Below, in pieces: positions 8,127 through 17,970 of a DNA stretch of 64,000 bases (position 1 is the stretch's first letter; each line of letters starts with the position of its first letter). The stretch is from positions 992,001 through 1,056,000 of the forward strand of contig NZ_PZPL01000001.1 of NCBI RefSeq assembly GCF_003044275.1, written 5' to 3'. The translations under genes and the position numbers were made by a program. Below the pieces are notes generated by a model. That model was not told the origin of the DNA and did not search any database. It saw only the letters and a list, made by a program, of their open reading frames with translations. This stretch comes from Rathayibacter caricis DSM 15933 (GTDB lineage Bacteria; Actinomycetota; Actinomycetes; Actinomycetales; Microbacteriaceae).

Positions 8127-9413
8127 GTGACCTCCACTCCTGACAGCGCCGTCGGCGCGGCGCGCGAGAGCGCCGCCGTGTCGCACGTCGGCCGCATCCG
8201 CTCCAACAACCAGGACTCCGGCTACGCGGGCCGGCAGCTCTTCGTCGTCGCCGACGGGATGGGCGGGCACGCGGGCGGCGACGTCGCGTCCTCCATCGCG
8301 ATCAAGCGCATCGCGGAGGCGGACCGCACCTACGCGTCGACGTACGAGGCCGAGGACGAGCTCAAGCGCACCCTCCTCGCCGCCAACGCCCTGCTCGCCG
8401 AGGCGGTCATCGACCACCCCGAGCTGACCGGCATGGGCACCACGGTCAGCGCGATCGCCCGGGTGGGCGAGTCGGTCGCCATCGCGCACATCGGCGACTC
8501 CCGCATCTACGTCCTCCGCGACGGGAAGCTCGAGCAGGTCACCACCGACCACACCTTCGTACAGCGCCTCGTCGACTCCGGCCGCATCACCGAGGAGGAG
8601 GCGATGACGCACCCGCGCCGCTCCGTCCTCATGCGCGTGCTCGGCGACGTGCACACCAATCCCGAGATCGACACGCTGACTCTCGAGACGGAGCCGGGCG
8701 ACCGCTGGCTCATCTGCTCCGACGGCCTCTCGGGCGTCGTCCCGCACGACGAGATCCTGAAGGAGCTGTCGCGCAGCGAGTCGGCGCAGCAGGTCGCCGA
8801 CCGTCTCATCCGCGACAGCCTCGCGCACGGCGCCCCCGACAACGTCACCGTCGTGATCCTCGACGTGCCGGGCGAGAACGACACCGCCCAGGTCCTCGTC
8901 CCCACCCCCGAGCCGGTGATCGTCGGCTCGGCCGCCGCCCCCACTCCGATCAGCACCGACGACTCGCAGAACCGCCTGCGGATCCCGGGCCTGCGCCTGC
9001 ACACCCGCGCACCCGCCGCGCAGGGACCCACCCACTTCGAGCCCGCCTCCGAGGACTACCTCGACGAGCTCATCGAGGAGGACCGCCGCCGGCACCTCCG
9101 CCGCCGCATCACCTGGCTCGTCGGCCTCTCGCTCGTCCTCATCGCCGGGTTCCTCGGCGTGCTGCTCGCCTACGACTGGACGCAATCCCGCTTCTACGTC
9201 GGCACCGACGGCGACACCGTGATCATCTACCAGGGCATCCAGCAGTCCGTGGGCCCGCTCTCGCTCTCGAGCGTGAAGGAGGACACGGGCATCCCCCTCG
9301 ACTCCCTCCGCGAGTACGACGTCGAGCAGCTCGAGCAGACCATCAACGCCGAGTCCTACGCCGGAGCGGTCGACATCGTCGAGCGCCTGACCGACGCGAA
9401 CGGAGCCCCGTGA
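8127..9413 (+). CDS. pstP: PP2C-family Ser/Thr phosphatase PstP
   Basis: 428 residues. The catalytic PP2C domain spans about residues 10-255, with the metal-binding motifs VADGMGGHAGGD (about 42-53), GMGTTVSA, IGDSRIYVLRDG and ICSDGLSGVV, and the distal SLAHGAPDNVT. A Pro-rich linker, an arginine-rich stop-transfer segment and one membrane helix (about 331-351) lead to a short extracellular tail. It removes phosphate from the PknA/PknB kinases and their substrates. The GTG start lies 7 bp after fhaB, and the stop overlaps the rodA start. Confidence 0.95.
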   Translation: MTSTPDSAVGAARESAAVSHVGRIRSNNQDSGYAGRQLFVVADGMGGHAGGDVASSIAIKRIAEADRTYASTYEAEDELKRTLLAANALLAEAVIDHPELTGMGTTVSAIARVGESVAIAHIGDSRIYVLRDGKLEQVTTDHTFVQRLVDSGRITEEEAMTHPRRSVLMRVLGDVHTNPEIDTLTLETEPGDRWLICSDGLSGVVPHDEILKELSRSESAQQVADRLIRDSLAHGAPDNVTVVILDVPGENDTAQVLVPTPEPVIVGSAAAPTPISTDDSQNRLRIPGLRLHTRAPAAQGPTHFEPASEDYLDELIEEDRRRHLRRRITWLVGLSLVLIAGFLGVLLAYDWTQSRFYVGTDGDTVIIYQGIQQSVGPLSLSSVKEDTGIPLDSLREYDVEQLEQTINAESYAGAVDIVERLTDANGAP

Positions 9414-10789
9414 CCGCGACCACCGTTCCCGCGGCCGCCGAGCGCCGGCGCCCCCGCCTCCTGAAGCAGAAGCTGCGCAACCTCGAGCTCCTGCTGCTGA
9501 TCGGCGCCTGCCTGATCGACACCTCCGCGATCCTGCTCGTGCAGCTCGGCGCGCTGGGCGCCGTCGACACCACGCTCGTCTCCCTGGGCGCCGGGCTCTC
9601 CGCCCTCGTCCTCGTCGTCCACGTCGTGCTGCGCTTCGCGGCCCCGGAGGCGGATCCGTTCCTCCTGCCGATCGCCACGGTGCTGAACGGGCTGGGCATC
9701 GCCGAGATCTACCGCATCGACATCGCCGACGGCGCCACGGGCTGGGAGTCGGTCGCCGTCCGCCAGATCATCTGGAGCGGTCTGGCGATCGTCGCGGCGA
9801 TCGTGGTCCTCGTCGTCATCCGCAACCACCGCATCCTGTTCCGCTACACCTACGTCGCCGGCTTCGTCGCCATCGTGCTGCTCCTGCTGCCCCTGCTGCC
9901 CTTCATCGGGCGCGAGGTGAGCGGCGCGCGCGTCTGGATCGGCATCGGCGACTTCTTCAGCTTCCAGCCCGGCGAGATCGCGAAGATCGCCCTCGCCGTG
10001 TTCTTCGCCGGCTACCTGGTGCGCAACCGCGACTCCCTCTCCATGGTCGGCAAGACGTTCCTCCGGATGCGCTTCCCGCGGCTGCGGGACCTCGGCCCGA
10101 TCCTGGTCGTCTGGGCCGTGTCGATGTCGGTCATCGTCTTCCAGCGCGATCTCGGCACGGCGCTGCTCTACTTCGGCCTGTTCCTGGTGATGCTCTACGT
10201 CGCCACCGGCCGCACCAGCTGGGTCCTGATCGGCGTCGGCTTGTTCCTCGGCGGCGCGATCTTCGCCAGCCAGACGCTCGACTACGTCGGCAACCGCTTC
10301 TCGAACTGGCTCGATCCCTTCAGCGCCGACCGCTACGGCGCCGATCCCGGCGGCAGCTTCCAGCTCGTGCAGGGCCTCTTCGGCCTCGCGCACGGCGGCC
10401 TGCTCGGCACGGGCCTCGGCCAGGGCATGCCCGACATCACGCCGGTCCCCCAGTCCGACTACATCATCGCCAGCCTCGGCGAGGAGCTGGGCCTGGCCGG
10501 GATCTTCGCGATCTTCGGCCTCTACCTCCTGCTCGTCTCGCGCGGCTTCCGCATCGGCTTCGCCGGCCAGGACGACTTCGGCCGCCTCCTGGGCGTCGGC
10601 CTCTCGTTCGTCATCGCACTGCAGTGCTTCATCGTGATCGGAGGCGTCACCCGCGTCATCCCGCTCACGGGCCTCACCACTCCGTTCCTCGCGGCCGGAG
10701 GTTCGTCGCTCGTGGCCAACTGGATGATCGTCGCCGTGCTCCTCCGCCTGTCGGACACAGTCCGCAGCCAGCCTCGTCTGGTGGTGTGA
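9410..10789 (+). CDS. rodA: SEDS peptidoglycan polymerase RodA/FtsW family
   Basis: A 459-residue multi-pass membrane protein with the SEDS signatures: FQPGEIAKIALAVFFAGYL, VFQRDLGTALLYFGLFL (containing the catalytic Asp) and the late GLTTPFLAAGGSSLVANWM. It polymerises lipid II into glycan strands, working with the class B penicillin-binding protein encoded next. The start GTG overlaps the pstP stop (GTGA). Position in the fha-pstP-pbpA-pkn cluster identifies it as the RodA-type protein for cell elongation or polar growth rather than FtsW, which normally sits in the dcw cluster. Confidence 0.94.
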   Translation: MTATTVPAAAERRRPRLLKQKLRNLELLLLIGACLIDTSAILLVQLGALGAVDTTLVSLGAGLSALVLVVHVVLRFAAPEADPFLLPIATVLNGLGIAEIYRIDIADGATGWESVAVRQIIWSGLAIVAAIVVLVVIRNHRILFRYTYVAGFVAIVLLLLPLLPFIGREVSGARVWIGIGDFFSFQPGEIAKIALAVFFAGYLVRNRDSLSMVGKTFLRMRFPRLRDLGPILVVWAVSMSVIVFQRDLGTALLYFGLFLVMLYVATGRTSWVLIGVGLFLGGAIFASQTLDYVGNRFSNWLDPFSADRYGADPGGSFQLVQGLFGLAHGGLLGTGLGQGMPDITPVPQSDYIIASLGEELGLAGIFAIFGLYLLLVSRGFRIGFAGQDDFGRLLGVGLSFVIALQCFIVIGGVTRVIPLTGLTTPFLAAGGSSLVANWMIVAVLLRLSDTVRSQPRLVV

Positions 10790-10796
10790 TCCGTCG

Positions 10797-12251
10797 ATGA
10801 ACCGTGAACTCAAGCGCGTGAGCATCGTCGTCCTGACGATGTTCGTCGCCCTCTTCCTCTCCACCACCACGATCCAGGTGATCCAGGCGGATGCGCTGTC
10901 CGAGGACTCGCGCAACACCCGCACGCTCTACGAGAGCTTCTCGACCGAGCGCGGCGCGATCCTGGTCGGCGGCCAGCCGATCGCCTCCTCCGTGCCGAGC
11001 GACGACCTGTACAAGTTCCAGCGCCAGTACGCGAACGGGCCGCTCTACTCGGGCGTCACGGGCTACTTCACCCTGAACCAGGGCACCACCGGCATCGAGC
11101 GCTCGCTCAACGACTACCTCTCGGGCACCTCGAACTCGCAGTTCTTCGACGAGATCGACAACCTGGTCTCCGGTCAGGATCCCGAGGGCGCGTCGGTGGA
11201 GCTCTCGATCGACCCGGTCGCCCAGCAGGCGGCGTTCGACGCGCTGGGCGACTACACCGGAGCGGTCGTCGTGACGGAGCCGGCCACCGGCCGCATCCTC
11301 GCGATGGTCTCCAAGCCCACCTTCGACCCCACGGCGCTCACCTCGCACGACACGAACGAGGTGCTCGCGGCCTACCAGGCACTCAACGACGACCCGGAGA
11401 ACCCGCTGATCAACCGCGCCATCGGCGGCTCGCTGAACCCGCCCGGCTCCGTCTTCAAGCTCGTGGTCGCCTCCGCGGCGATCGAGTCGGGCCGCTTCAC
11501 GCCCGAGTCGAGCTTCCCGAACCAGCAGGCGTACACGCTGCCCGGCACCAGCACGCAGGTCACGAACTCCGGAGGCGGCCTCTGCGGCCCCGGCGACACC
11601 GTCACGCTCGCGACGGCCGTGAAGCTCTCGTGCAACGTGCCGATGGCCGAGATGGGCGTCGAGCTCGGAGCTGACGCGATCCGCGAGACCGCCGAGAAGT
11701 TCGGTTTCGACACCGAGCTCGAGATCCCGATGTCGGTCGAGGCGAGCACCTACCCCGAGACCGAGAACGACGCGCAGACCGCGCTGACCGCCTTCGGCCA
11801 GTACGAGGTGCGGGCCACTCCGCTGCAGATCGCGATGGTCTCGGCCGCGATCGCGAACGGCGGCGAGGTCATGCGCCCGAGCCTGGTCGACGTCATCCGC
11901 TCGCAGGACCTCAGCGTCCTCGAGCAGTTCCAGGAGGACCCGCTGGGCCGTGCCGTGAGCGAGGAGACGGCGGACGCCGTGAAGGCGATGATGGTCGCCA
12001 GCGTCGAGGACGGCGCGGCGACGAATGCAACAATAGGAGGCGTCACCGTGGCCGGTAAGACCGGCACCGCCGAGAACGGCAGGGACGACTCTTACACCCT
12101 CTGGTTCACCGGATTCGCTCCTGCGGACGATCCGCAGTACGCCATCACCGTCCTCGTCGAGGACGGCGGGGGACTCGGCCAGACCGGGTACGGCAACCTG
12201 ATCGCCGCACCCATCGCACAACAGGTACTAGAGGCGGTGCTGAACAAATGA
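10797..12251 (+). CDS. pbpA: Penicillin-binding protein 2 family transpeptidase PbpA
   Basis: 484 residues. An N-terminal membrane anchor ([21 protein letters not shown]) and a small dimerisation domain precede a transpeptidase domain. The active-site motifs are visible: SVFK (Ser about 218), SCN (about 278-280) and KTGT (about 421-424). It cross-links glycan strands made by the neighbouring RodA protein. It is 7 bp downstream of rodA, and its stop overlaps the pknA start. Cytoplasmic regulation through the linked kinases is known for mycobacterial PbpA. Confidence 0.95.
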   Translation: MNRELKRVSIVVLTMFVALFLSTTTIQVIQADALSEDSRNTRTLYESFSTERGAILVGGQPIASSVPSDDLYKFQRQYANGPLYSGVTGYFTLNQGTTGIERSLNDYLSGTSNSQFFDEIDNLVSGQDPEGASVELSIDPVAQQAAFDALGDYTGAVVVTEPATGRILAMVSKPTFDPTALTSHDTNEVLAAYQALNDDPENPLINRAIGGSLNPPGSVFKLVVASAAIESGRFTPESSFPNQQAYTLPGTSTQVTNSGGGLCGPGDTVTLATAVKLSCNVPMAEMGVELGADAIRETAEKFGFDTELEIPMSVEASTYPETENDAQTALTAFGQYEVRATPLQIAMVSAAIANGGEVMRPSLVDVIRSQDLSVLEQFQEDPLGRAVSEETADAVKAMMVASVEDGAATNATIGGVTVAGKTGTAENGRDDSYTLWFTGFAPADDPQYAITVLVEDGGGLGQTGYGNLIAAPIAQQVLEAVLNK

Positions 12252-14038
12252 GACCCACATCAGGCCTCACCTTCGGGGGACGCTACGAGCTGCAGTCCAG
12301 GATCGCCATCGGCGGCATGGGCGAGGTGTGGCAGGCGACCGATCTGGTCATCGGACGGACCATCGCGATCAAGATCCTGAAGGACGAGTACCTCGGCGAT
12401 CCCGGGTTCCTCGAGCGTTTCCGCGCCGAGGCCCGCCACGCCGCGCTCGTCAACCACGAGGGCATCGCGAACGTCTACGACTACGGCGAGGAGGACGGCT
12501 CCGCGTACCTCGTCATGGAGCTCGTCCCCGGCGAGGCGCTGTCGACCGTGCTCGAGCGCGAGCGCGTGCTCTCGACCGACAAGGTCCTCGACATCGTCGC
12601 GCAGACCGCCCTGGCGCTGCACGCGGCCCACGCGGCCGGCCTGGTGCACCGCGACGTGAAGCCGGGCAACCTGCTGATCACGCCCGACGGCCGCGTCAAG
12701 ATCACCGACTTCGGCATCGCCCGCATCGCCGATCAGGTCCCGCTCACCGCGACCGGCCAGGTCATGGGCACGGTCCAGTACCTGTCCCCGGAGCAGGCCA
12801 GCGGCCAGCCCGCATCGCCCGCGACCGACATCTACTCGCTGGGCATCGTCGCGTACGAGTGCCTGGCCGGGCGCCGTCCGTTCACGGGCGAGTCGCAGGT
12901 CGCCATCGCGATGGCGCAGATCAACGACACTCCCCCGGAGCTGCCCGTCACGGTCGCCGAGCCCGTGCGCAACCTCGTCTACTCCTGCATCGCCAAGAAG
13001 CCCGCCGACCGTCCGGCCACCGCCGCGCACCTCGCCCGAGCGGCGCAGGCGCTGCGCATCGGCGACGTCCGCGGCGCCGCCCTCGCGGTCCCGGCGGTCG
13101 CCGGCGACCTCCCGACCACGCAGGCGACCACGGTCCTGCCGTCGGCGGCTGGAGCCACGCAGGCCACGACCGTCCTGCCCTCCAATACGACCACCGCCTT
13201 CGCCGCGGGCTCCCTCGTGGGCGCTCCGGACGAGCCGGACGAGATCCAGGAGCCGCGCAAGCGCAGCCCGTGGACCTGGCCGCTCCTCGCCCTCATCGTG
13301 ATCCTCGCCGTCGTGATCGGCGGCACGATCTTCGCGCTGACCACCGGCGACGGGGGCGACCCGGAGCCGACCGCCGCTCCGACGCAGAGCCAGACCCCGT
13401 CGCAGACCCCCAGCACGACACCCACGCCGACTCCCACGCAGACCTCGAACCTCGTGCCCATCAACGAGGACGACTTCATCGACCGCCCCTTCGAGGACGT
13501 CGAGGCGGAGCTCGGTGCGCTCGGCATGGGCGTCGAGCGGGTCGACGGCCCGAACGCCGCGACGGCCGAGCAGGTCGGCACCGTGTCGGCGCTGACCCCC
13601 ACGGCCAACGTCGCGCGGGGCACCACGATCCGCGTCTCGGTGTACCTCGACGTCGCGACCCCCGACGCCCCCACCGCGGTCCCCACCGTCACCCCCGCGG
13701 CCTCCAGCGTCGACGCCGGTGCGACCTTCAACGTGACCTGGACCAACTACAACCAGTGCCCGAGCGGCACCTCGGTCACCGGCTACCGGGTCACCGCGAC
13801 CGGCGAGGGCGCGTCCGTCACGAGCACCAACCCGTCGAACTCCACCACCGCCACGATCCAGGCCGGCCCGGCGGAGGGCTCCCTCGACATCACCTACACG
13901 GTGATCTGCGGAGAGACGGAGTCGGCGGCCTCGCCGACCCTCACGGTCGCGGTCGACGCCCCCGCCCCGACTCCGACGCCGACGCCGACCGGTACCGGGA
14001 CGTCGACGGGTACTCCGACCGGGGACCCCGAGGAGTAG
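12248..14038 (+). CDS. pknA: Ser/Thr protein kinase PknA-like with PASTA and FN3-like ectodomain
   Basis: 596 residues. The kinase domain spans residues 9-270 with [19 protein letters not shown] (about 135), DFGIARI (about 154) and the APE-equivalent SPEQA. A Thr-rich juxtamembrane linker precedes a membrane helix (about 345-365). Outside the cell lie a Pro/Thr-rich spacer, one PASTA-like repeat (about 400-472) and a fibronectin-III/Ig-like domain (about 475-565) with two cysteines, then a PTPTPT tail. Mycobacterial PknA lacks such an ectodomain, so this protein can probably sense wall fragments. ATG overlaps the pbpA stop. Confidence 0.92.
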   Translation: MRPTSGLTFGGRYELQSRIAIGGMGEVWQATDLVIGRTIAIKILKDEYLGDPGFLERFRAEARHAALVNHEGIANVYDYGEEDGSAYLVMELVPGEALSTVLERERVLSTDKVLDIVAQTALALHAAHAAGLVHRDVKPGNLLITPDGRVKITDFGIARIADQVPLTATGQVMGTVQYLSPEQASGQPASPATDIYSLGIVAYECLAGRRPFTGESQVAIAMAQINDTPPELPVTVAEPVRNLVYSCIAKKPADRPATAAHLARAAQALRIGDVRGAALAVPAVAGDLPTTQATTVLPSAAGATQATTVLPSNTTTAFAAGSLVGAPDEPDEIQEPRKRSPWTWPLLALIVILAVVIGGTIFALTTGDGGDPEPTAAPTQSQTPSQTPSTTPTPTPTQTSNLVPINEDDFIDRPFEDVEAELGALGMGVERVDGPNAATAEQVGTVSALTPTANVARGTTIRVSVYLDVATPDAPTAVPTVTPAASSVDAGATFNVTWTNYNQCPSGTSVTGYRVTATGEGASVTSTNPSNSTTATIQAGPAEGSLDITYTVICGETESAASPTLTVAVDAPAPTPTPTPTGTGTSTGTPTGDPEE

Positions 14039-14050
14039 CGCGCCGTCGCC

Positions 14051-14088
14051 ACGACGGGCCCGGAGGAGCGATCCTCCGGGCCCGTCGT
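14051..14088 (+). terminator. Terminator hairpin between pknA and pknB
   Basis: A perfect 17-bp stem (ACGACGGGCCCGGAGGA at 14051-14067 with its complement at 14072-14088) and a GCGA tetraloop lie 12 nt after the pknA stop. This very stable hairpin should end most transcription from the fhaA operon, giving pknB its own promoter. Confidence 0.8.
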
Positions 14089-14132
14089 CGTCCGCACCGC
14101 CGCGCCCCGCGGGTTCGCTGCGGGGCCGCGGG

Positions 14133-14138
14133 TACACT
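14133..14138 (+). promoter_or_regulatory. Putative -10 box of pknB
   Basis: TACACT, a good actinobacterial SigA -10 hexamer, lies 55 nt before the pknB GTG and downstream of the terminator hairpin. No clear -35 box was seen. Confidence 0.45.
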
Positions 14139-14193
14139 TGCCGTGGCTCCTGCGGGGGCCGGTGCTGGACGGGATCAGGGCGGGAGCGTACGC

Positions 14194-15900
14194 GTGACGG
14201 AAGAGGGTCGCCTGATCGCGGGACGGTATCAGGTCGGGCCCCGGCTCGGTCGCGGCGGGATGTCCGAGGTCTACCTCGGCACCGACACCCGCCTCGGGCG
14301 CACGGTCGCGGTCAAGGAGCTCAAGCTCTCGCTGTCCTCCGACTCCGCCTTCCGCCTGCGGTTCCGCCAGGAGGCGCAGGCCGCGTCGCGCATGTCGCAC
14401 CCCACCATCGTCCGCGTCTTCGACGCCGGCGAAGAGGTCACCGTCGACGAGCAGGGCACCGAGTCGCGGCGTCCGTTCATCATCATGGAGCACATCGAGG
14501 GTCGCCTGCTCAAGGACGTCATCGCCGAGGGCCCGGTCGACGTCGACGAGGCCGTGCGCATCACCGAGGGCATCCTCACCGCCCTCGAGTACTCGCACCG
14601 AGCGGGAGTGGTGCACCGCGACATCAAGCCCGGCAACATCATGCTGACCCCGTCGGGCCAGGTGAAGGTGATGGACTTCGGCATCGCCCGCGCCGTCTCC
14701 GACTCCGCGGCCACGGTCGCCCAGACCACCGCGATCCTCGGCACCGCGGCCTACTTCTCCCCGGAGCAGGCGAAGGGCGAGCAGGTCGACGCCCGCAGCG
14801 ATCTCTACTCCGCCGGCATCGTGCTGTTCGAGCTCCTCACCGGTCGTGCGCCCTTCCGCGGCGACACCCCGGTCGCCGTCGCCTATCAGCACGTGAGCGA
14901 GACGCCTCCGGCGCCGAGCTCGATCAACCCCGCCGTCAGCCCGGCGCTCGACTCGATCGTCGCCCGGGCGCTCTCGAAGGACCGTTACGAGCGCTTCCAG
15001 GGCGCGGCCGAGTTCCGCGACGACCTGCGCGACGCCGCCTCCGGCCGGCTGGCCGATCACCGCCCGATCGACGAGCTGACCACCTCCCTCTTCGCCGCCC
15101 GCAGCCAGGGCGGCATGAACGACTCCGAGCTGGCCCTGCGCCAGCTCGCCGAGGACAACTCGATCGTCCGCACGCAGCGCCGACCGCCCGTGCTGTGGAT
15201 CTGGTCGTCGATCGTCGTGCTCGCCGTGATCGTGGCCGCGCTCGTCATCTGGGTGCTGACCCTGCAGCCGTCCACGACCCTCCCGTCGCAGTCTCGGGAG
15301 GTCCCGACCCTCACGAGCACGAGCTACGACAGCGCCCAGTCGACGCTGACGGCCCTCGACCTCGTGCCGAGTCAGGTCACCGAGTTCAGCGACTCCGTCC
15401 CCGAGGGCGAGGTGATCCGCACGGATCCCGGCTCCGGCACGATCGTCGCCCCCGACACGGTGATCCGCGTCTACGTGTCGCAGGGCGCCGAACCGGTCGC
15501 GGTCCCGGCGACCGCGGGCAGCGCCCTCACGGACGCGATCGCCGCCCTCACCGCAGCGGGGTTCGAGGAGGGGTCGCAGACCCGGACGAACTCGCCCACC
15601 GTCCCGGCCGACATCGTGATCTCCAGCGCTCCGTCGGGAGGCGACCTGGCCGCACCGGGGACCCCGGTCGACGTCGTCGTCTCCTCCGGCACCGTCGTGC
15701 TGCCCGACCTCGTCGGCCTGTCGCTGAGCGCCGCTCTCGCAGCCCTCGAGGCCGAGGATCTGCAGCTCGTGGGCGAGGAGGCCCCCGACGAGACGTGCGA
15801 GTCGGTGCGCCGCACCAACCCGCCGGTCACCACCCAGTCGTCCGCTCCCGGCGAGGTCCCCCAGGGCTCCACCATCGAGCTCGGCTACTGCGCGGGCTGA
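14194..15900 (+). CDS. pknB: Ser/Thr protein kinase PknB with three PASTA domains
   Basis: 568 residues. The kinase domain (about 10-275) shows GRGGMSEVYLG, the VK lysine region, HRDIKPGN (about 141), DFGIARA (about 160) and SPEQAKGE. An intracellular linker leads to a membrane helix (about 333-353) and three extracellular PASTA repeats (about 367-433, 434-501, 502-568). The last carries two Cys residues that may pair. PASTA domains bind muropeptides or lipid II and tune kinase activity. The frame is open far upstream, but GTG 14194 is preceded by GGGAG and starts the conserved EGRLIAGRYQV. It lies after a terminator, so it is probably transcribed on its own. Confidence 0.95.
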   Translation: MTEEGRLIAGRYQVGPRLGRGGMSEVYLGTDTRLGRTVAVKELKLSLSSDSAFRLRFRQEAQAASRMSHPTIVRVFDAGEEVTVDEQGTESRRPFIIMEHIEGRLLKDVIAEGPVDVDEAVRITEGILTALEYSHRAGVVHRDIKPGNIMLTPSGQVKVMDFGIARAVSDSAATVAQTTAILGTAAYFSPEQAKGEQVDARSDLYSAGIVLFELLTGRAPFRGDTPVAVAYQHVSETPPAPSSINPAVSPALDSIVARALSKDRYERFQGAAEFRDDLRDAASGRLADHRPIDELTTSLFAARSQGGMNDSELALRQLAEDNSIVRTQRRPPVLWIWSSIVVLAVIVAALVIWVLTLQPSTTLPSQSREVPTLTSTSYDSAQSTLTALDLVPSQVTEFSDSVPEGEVIRTDPGSGTIVAPDTVIRVYVSQGAEPVAVPATAGSALTDAIAALTAAGFEEGSQTRTNSPTVPADIVISSAPSGGDLAAPGTPVDVVVSSGTVVLPDLVGLSLSAALAALEAEDLQLVGEEAPDETCESVRRTNPPVTTQSSAPGEVPQGSTIELGYCAG

Positions 15901-15939
15901 GCCGCCCGCAGCACGGCGAGCACGCGTGCCCCCGAGGGT

Positions 15940-16914
15940 CTACGCCCGGCGCGCGTCCGCCAGCGGCTGCTCGAGTCGCACGACCCGGTCGGCCGACGAC
16001 GGAAGGCCGCCCCGGATGTCGCTCGGAGTGAGCCCCTCCCGGCGCTTCAGCGCTCGACGGAGGTGGTCGGCGGACGAGAACCCGGACGCGGCGGCGATCG
16101 TCTCGAGCGGCACCTCGCGCGGTCGGCGGCGCAGCAGCTCGACGGCGCTGGCGACCCGGGCGAGCTCGATCTCGCTGGCGACGGTGGTGCCGGCGTCCTC
16201 GAAGAGCCGCTGCAGCGAGCGGGTCGACACGTTGACCGCGTCCGCCACGGCCTCCGGGGTGCAGCGTGGCGTCCGGTGGGTGCGGTCGATCACGGTCCTG
16301 GCGCGTCCCAGCGTCGCCGCACGGATGCTCGTGGCGCCGGCCTGAGCCCCCTGCGAGGCGAGGAACGCGCTGACGAGGAGCTGCTTGACGACGTGGACGA
16401 AGTTCGCGAGCTCGGCCTCCCCGGGGATCTCGGGACCCGATTCGGCCGCGAGGACGAACGCCGTGGTGAACGCGGAGGCGGCGCGCGTCGTCCGGGCGTC
16501 GGGATCGAGCGCGTAGACGCCCGCGTTCGTGTCGAAGCCATAGCGGCGCATCTCGTCGGCGCGGATCGAGACCTGCAGCATCGAGACCGGGGTCGTCGAC
16601 TCCGTCGTGAACGTGGTCGTCCCCGGCTGGTACGAGATCGATCCGGGACGCAGGAGGGTCGTCCGCTCCGGTCCGACCATGCGGACGAAGCCCTCGAGCA
16701 GGAACGTGAAGGTGAGCACGGACGTGTCGTCGGCGCTCCAGGTCCCCCGGAGCACGCGCATCGGCGACGACGTGATCAGGACCACCTGCACGCCGTTCGC
16801 TGAGAAGCCCGAACCCGTCAGGCGCGGAACCGTCCCCGGCTTCACCACGACCCGAGGACCGAGCGTCTCGATCTCGCGTATCCCGGAGTACTCCCACGAG
16901 ACCTGTTCCACCAT
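15940..16914 (-). CDS. AraC family transcriptional regulator
   Basis: 324 residues. The N-terminal two-thirds resembles the AraC-binding-like cupin domain seen in AraC regulators of the NdhR/FeaR kind (hydrophobic strands ending LLRPGSISYQPG). The C-terminal AraC HTH domain, about residues 220-315, contains two helix-turn-helix units (CTPEAVADAVNVSTRSLQRLF and the later ETIAAASGFSSADHLRRALKR). The frame is open upstream; ATG 16914 (MVEQVSW) is preferred because the upstream stretch is Gly/Pro-rich and unlike a domain. It is convergent with pknB. The target is unknown. Confidence 0.88.
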   Translation of the reverse strand: MVEQVSWEYSGIREIETLGPRVVVKPGTVPRLTGSGFSANGVQVVLITSSPMRVLRGTWSADDTSVLTFTFLLEGFVRMVGPERTTLLRPGSISYQPGTTTFTTESTTPVSMLQVSIRADEMRRYGFDTNAGVYALDPDARTTRAASAFTTAFVLAAESGPEIPGEAELANFVHVVKQLLVSAFLASQGAQAGATSIRAATLGRARTVIDRTHRTPRCTPEAVADAVNVSTRSLQRLFEDAGTTVASEIELARVASAVELLRRRPREVPLETIAAASGFSSADHLRRALKRREGLTPSDIRGGLPSSADRVVRLEQPLADARRA

Positions 16915-17166
16915 CGTCGCCCCCGGATGATCCGTTCCAGCAGTCGATCCCCTTGCCGGATGTCCTCCGATTATGCCGGGAAGGGGTACTGCACCCTCCG
17001 CCGCACACCCGTCAAAACACGCCACCAGGGCGGGGTCCATAGCCGTGCGATCGGAGCTCCCGCTCCCGCCGTTCTGCGGATCGGGCAGCTCTAACCGACA
17101 GTCAAAGCGCATCAGCGGCGGCTCCCGCACGAGGAGTGGCGCGTCCTGATGGCCCCTGTCCGAGGG

Positions 17167-17814
17167 TCACTTCGACAGCGAGTCGCTCGATGCGCGGTCG
17201 CGAAGAGACGGAGCCGTGCCGACCTCGTCGAGCCAGTTCGCGAGCAGCACGCGCCCGGACGGCGTGAGGATCGACTCCGGATGGAACTGCACGCCGACGA
17301 TCGGGGCCGAGACGTGCCGCAGCGCCATGACGACGCCCTCCGCGGTGGTCGCCGTCACCGCGAGGTCGGGCGGCAGCGAGCCGAGCTCGACCGCGAGCGA
17401 GTGGTACCGCATGGCCTCGAACCCCGAGGGGATCCCCGCGAACAGCCCGTCGCCGTCGTGCTCGACGATCGAGGTGCGGCCGTGCAGGAGCTCCGGCGCC
17501 TCGCTCACGCGGGCACCGAGGGCGTGCGCTATCACCTGGTGCCCGAGGCAGACGCCGAGCAGCGGATGCGCGCTCGCCACGGCGTGCCGCACCAGCTCCG
17601 TCGACGTGGGGACGTCCTCGGGTCGGCCCGGGCCCGGCGACACGAGGACACCGTCGGCCGCCTCGGCGCGGAGCACCGCCTCGGCCGGCGACAGCTCAGC
17701 GCCCTCGACGACCTCGACGTCCGCTCCGAGCTCGCGGAGGTAGGCGACCAGGGTGAAGACGAAGCTGTCGTAGTTGTCGACGACGAGGATCCTCGTCGAC
17801 CGGCGCCCGCTCAC
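17167..17814 (-). CDS. trpG: Glutamine amidotransferase, anthranilate/aminodeoxychorismate synthase component II
   Basis: A 215-residue class I glutamine amidotransferase. The sequence opens with ILVVDNYDSFVFTL and has the oxyanion motif VSPGPGRPED. The nucleophile elbow is GVCLGHQVI (Cys about 85) and the catalytic His-Glu pair is in FHPESIL. It supplies ammonia for anthranilate or 4-amino-4-deoxychorismate synthesis. The partner component I gene is not in the window, so which pathway it serves is undecided. The same position, next to pknB, is known in mycobacteria. The GTG start overlaps the stop of the small membrane protein upstream (GTGA). Confidence 0.93.
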   Translation of the reverse strand: MSGRRSTRILVVDNYDSFVFTLVAYLRELGADVEVVEGAELSPAEAVLRAEAADGVLVSPGPGRPEDVPTSTELVRHAVASAHPLLGVCLGHQVIAHALGARVSEAPELLHGRTSIVEHDGDGLFAGIPSGFEAMRYHSLAVELGSLPPDLAVTATTAEGVVMALRHVSAPIVGVQFHPESILTPSGRVLLANWLDEVGTAPSLRDRASSDSLSK

Positions 17815-17969
17815 TCCTCGACGGTGACGTTCTGATCGAGCACGATCGACTGCACCCACGGGAACACCCACTCGGCGAGAGCGGCCAGCACGGCCGCCAC
17901 GAGGACGAGGACGAGGAGGAGCCGGACCCACCAGGGTCCGGGCAGGACCCGCCACAGCGCTGCGTACAT
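17811..17969 (-). CDS. Small single-pass membrane protein
   Basis: 52 residues, mostly one membrane helix (VRLLLVLVLVAAVLAALAEWVF, about 13-34) followed by a short acidic tail ending QNVTVEE. ATG 17969 follows a GGAGGGCTGAG ribosome binding site that overlaps the end of the sortase gene, and the stop overlaps the trpG start, so it is the middle gene of a tight sortase-small protein-trpG operon. No family function is known to me. Association with the sortase is suggested by position only. Confidence 0.75.
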   Translation of the reverse strand: MYAALWRVLPGPWWVRLLLVLVLVAAVLAALAEWVFPWVQSIVLDQNVTVEE

Positions 17970-17970
17970 C

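Noticed and set aside
12328..14193. Upstream extension of the pknB frame through pknA
   Set aside because: The Arg/His/Pro-rich translation lies within pknA in another frame; the conserved kinase start and ribosome binding site put pknB at 14194.
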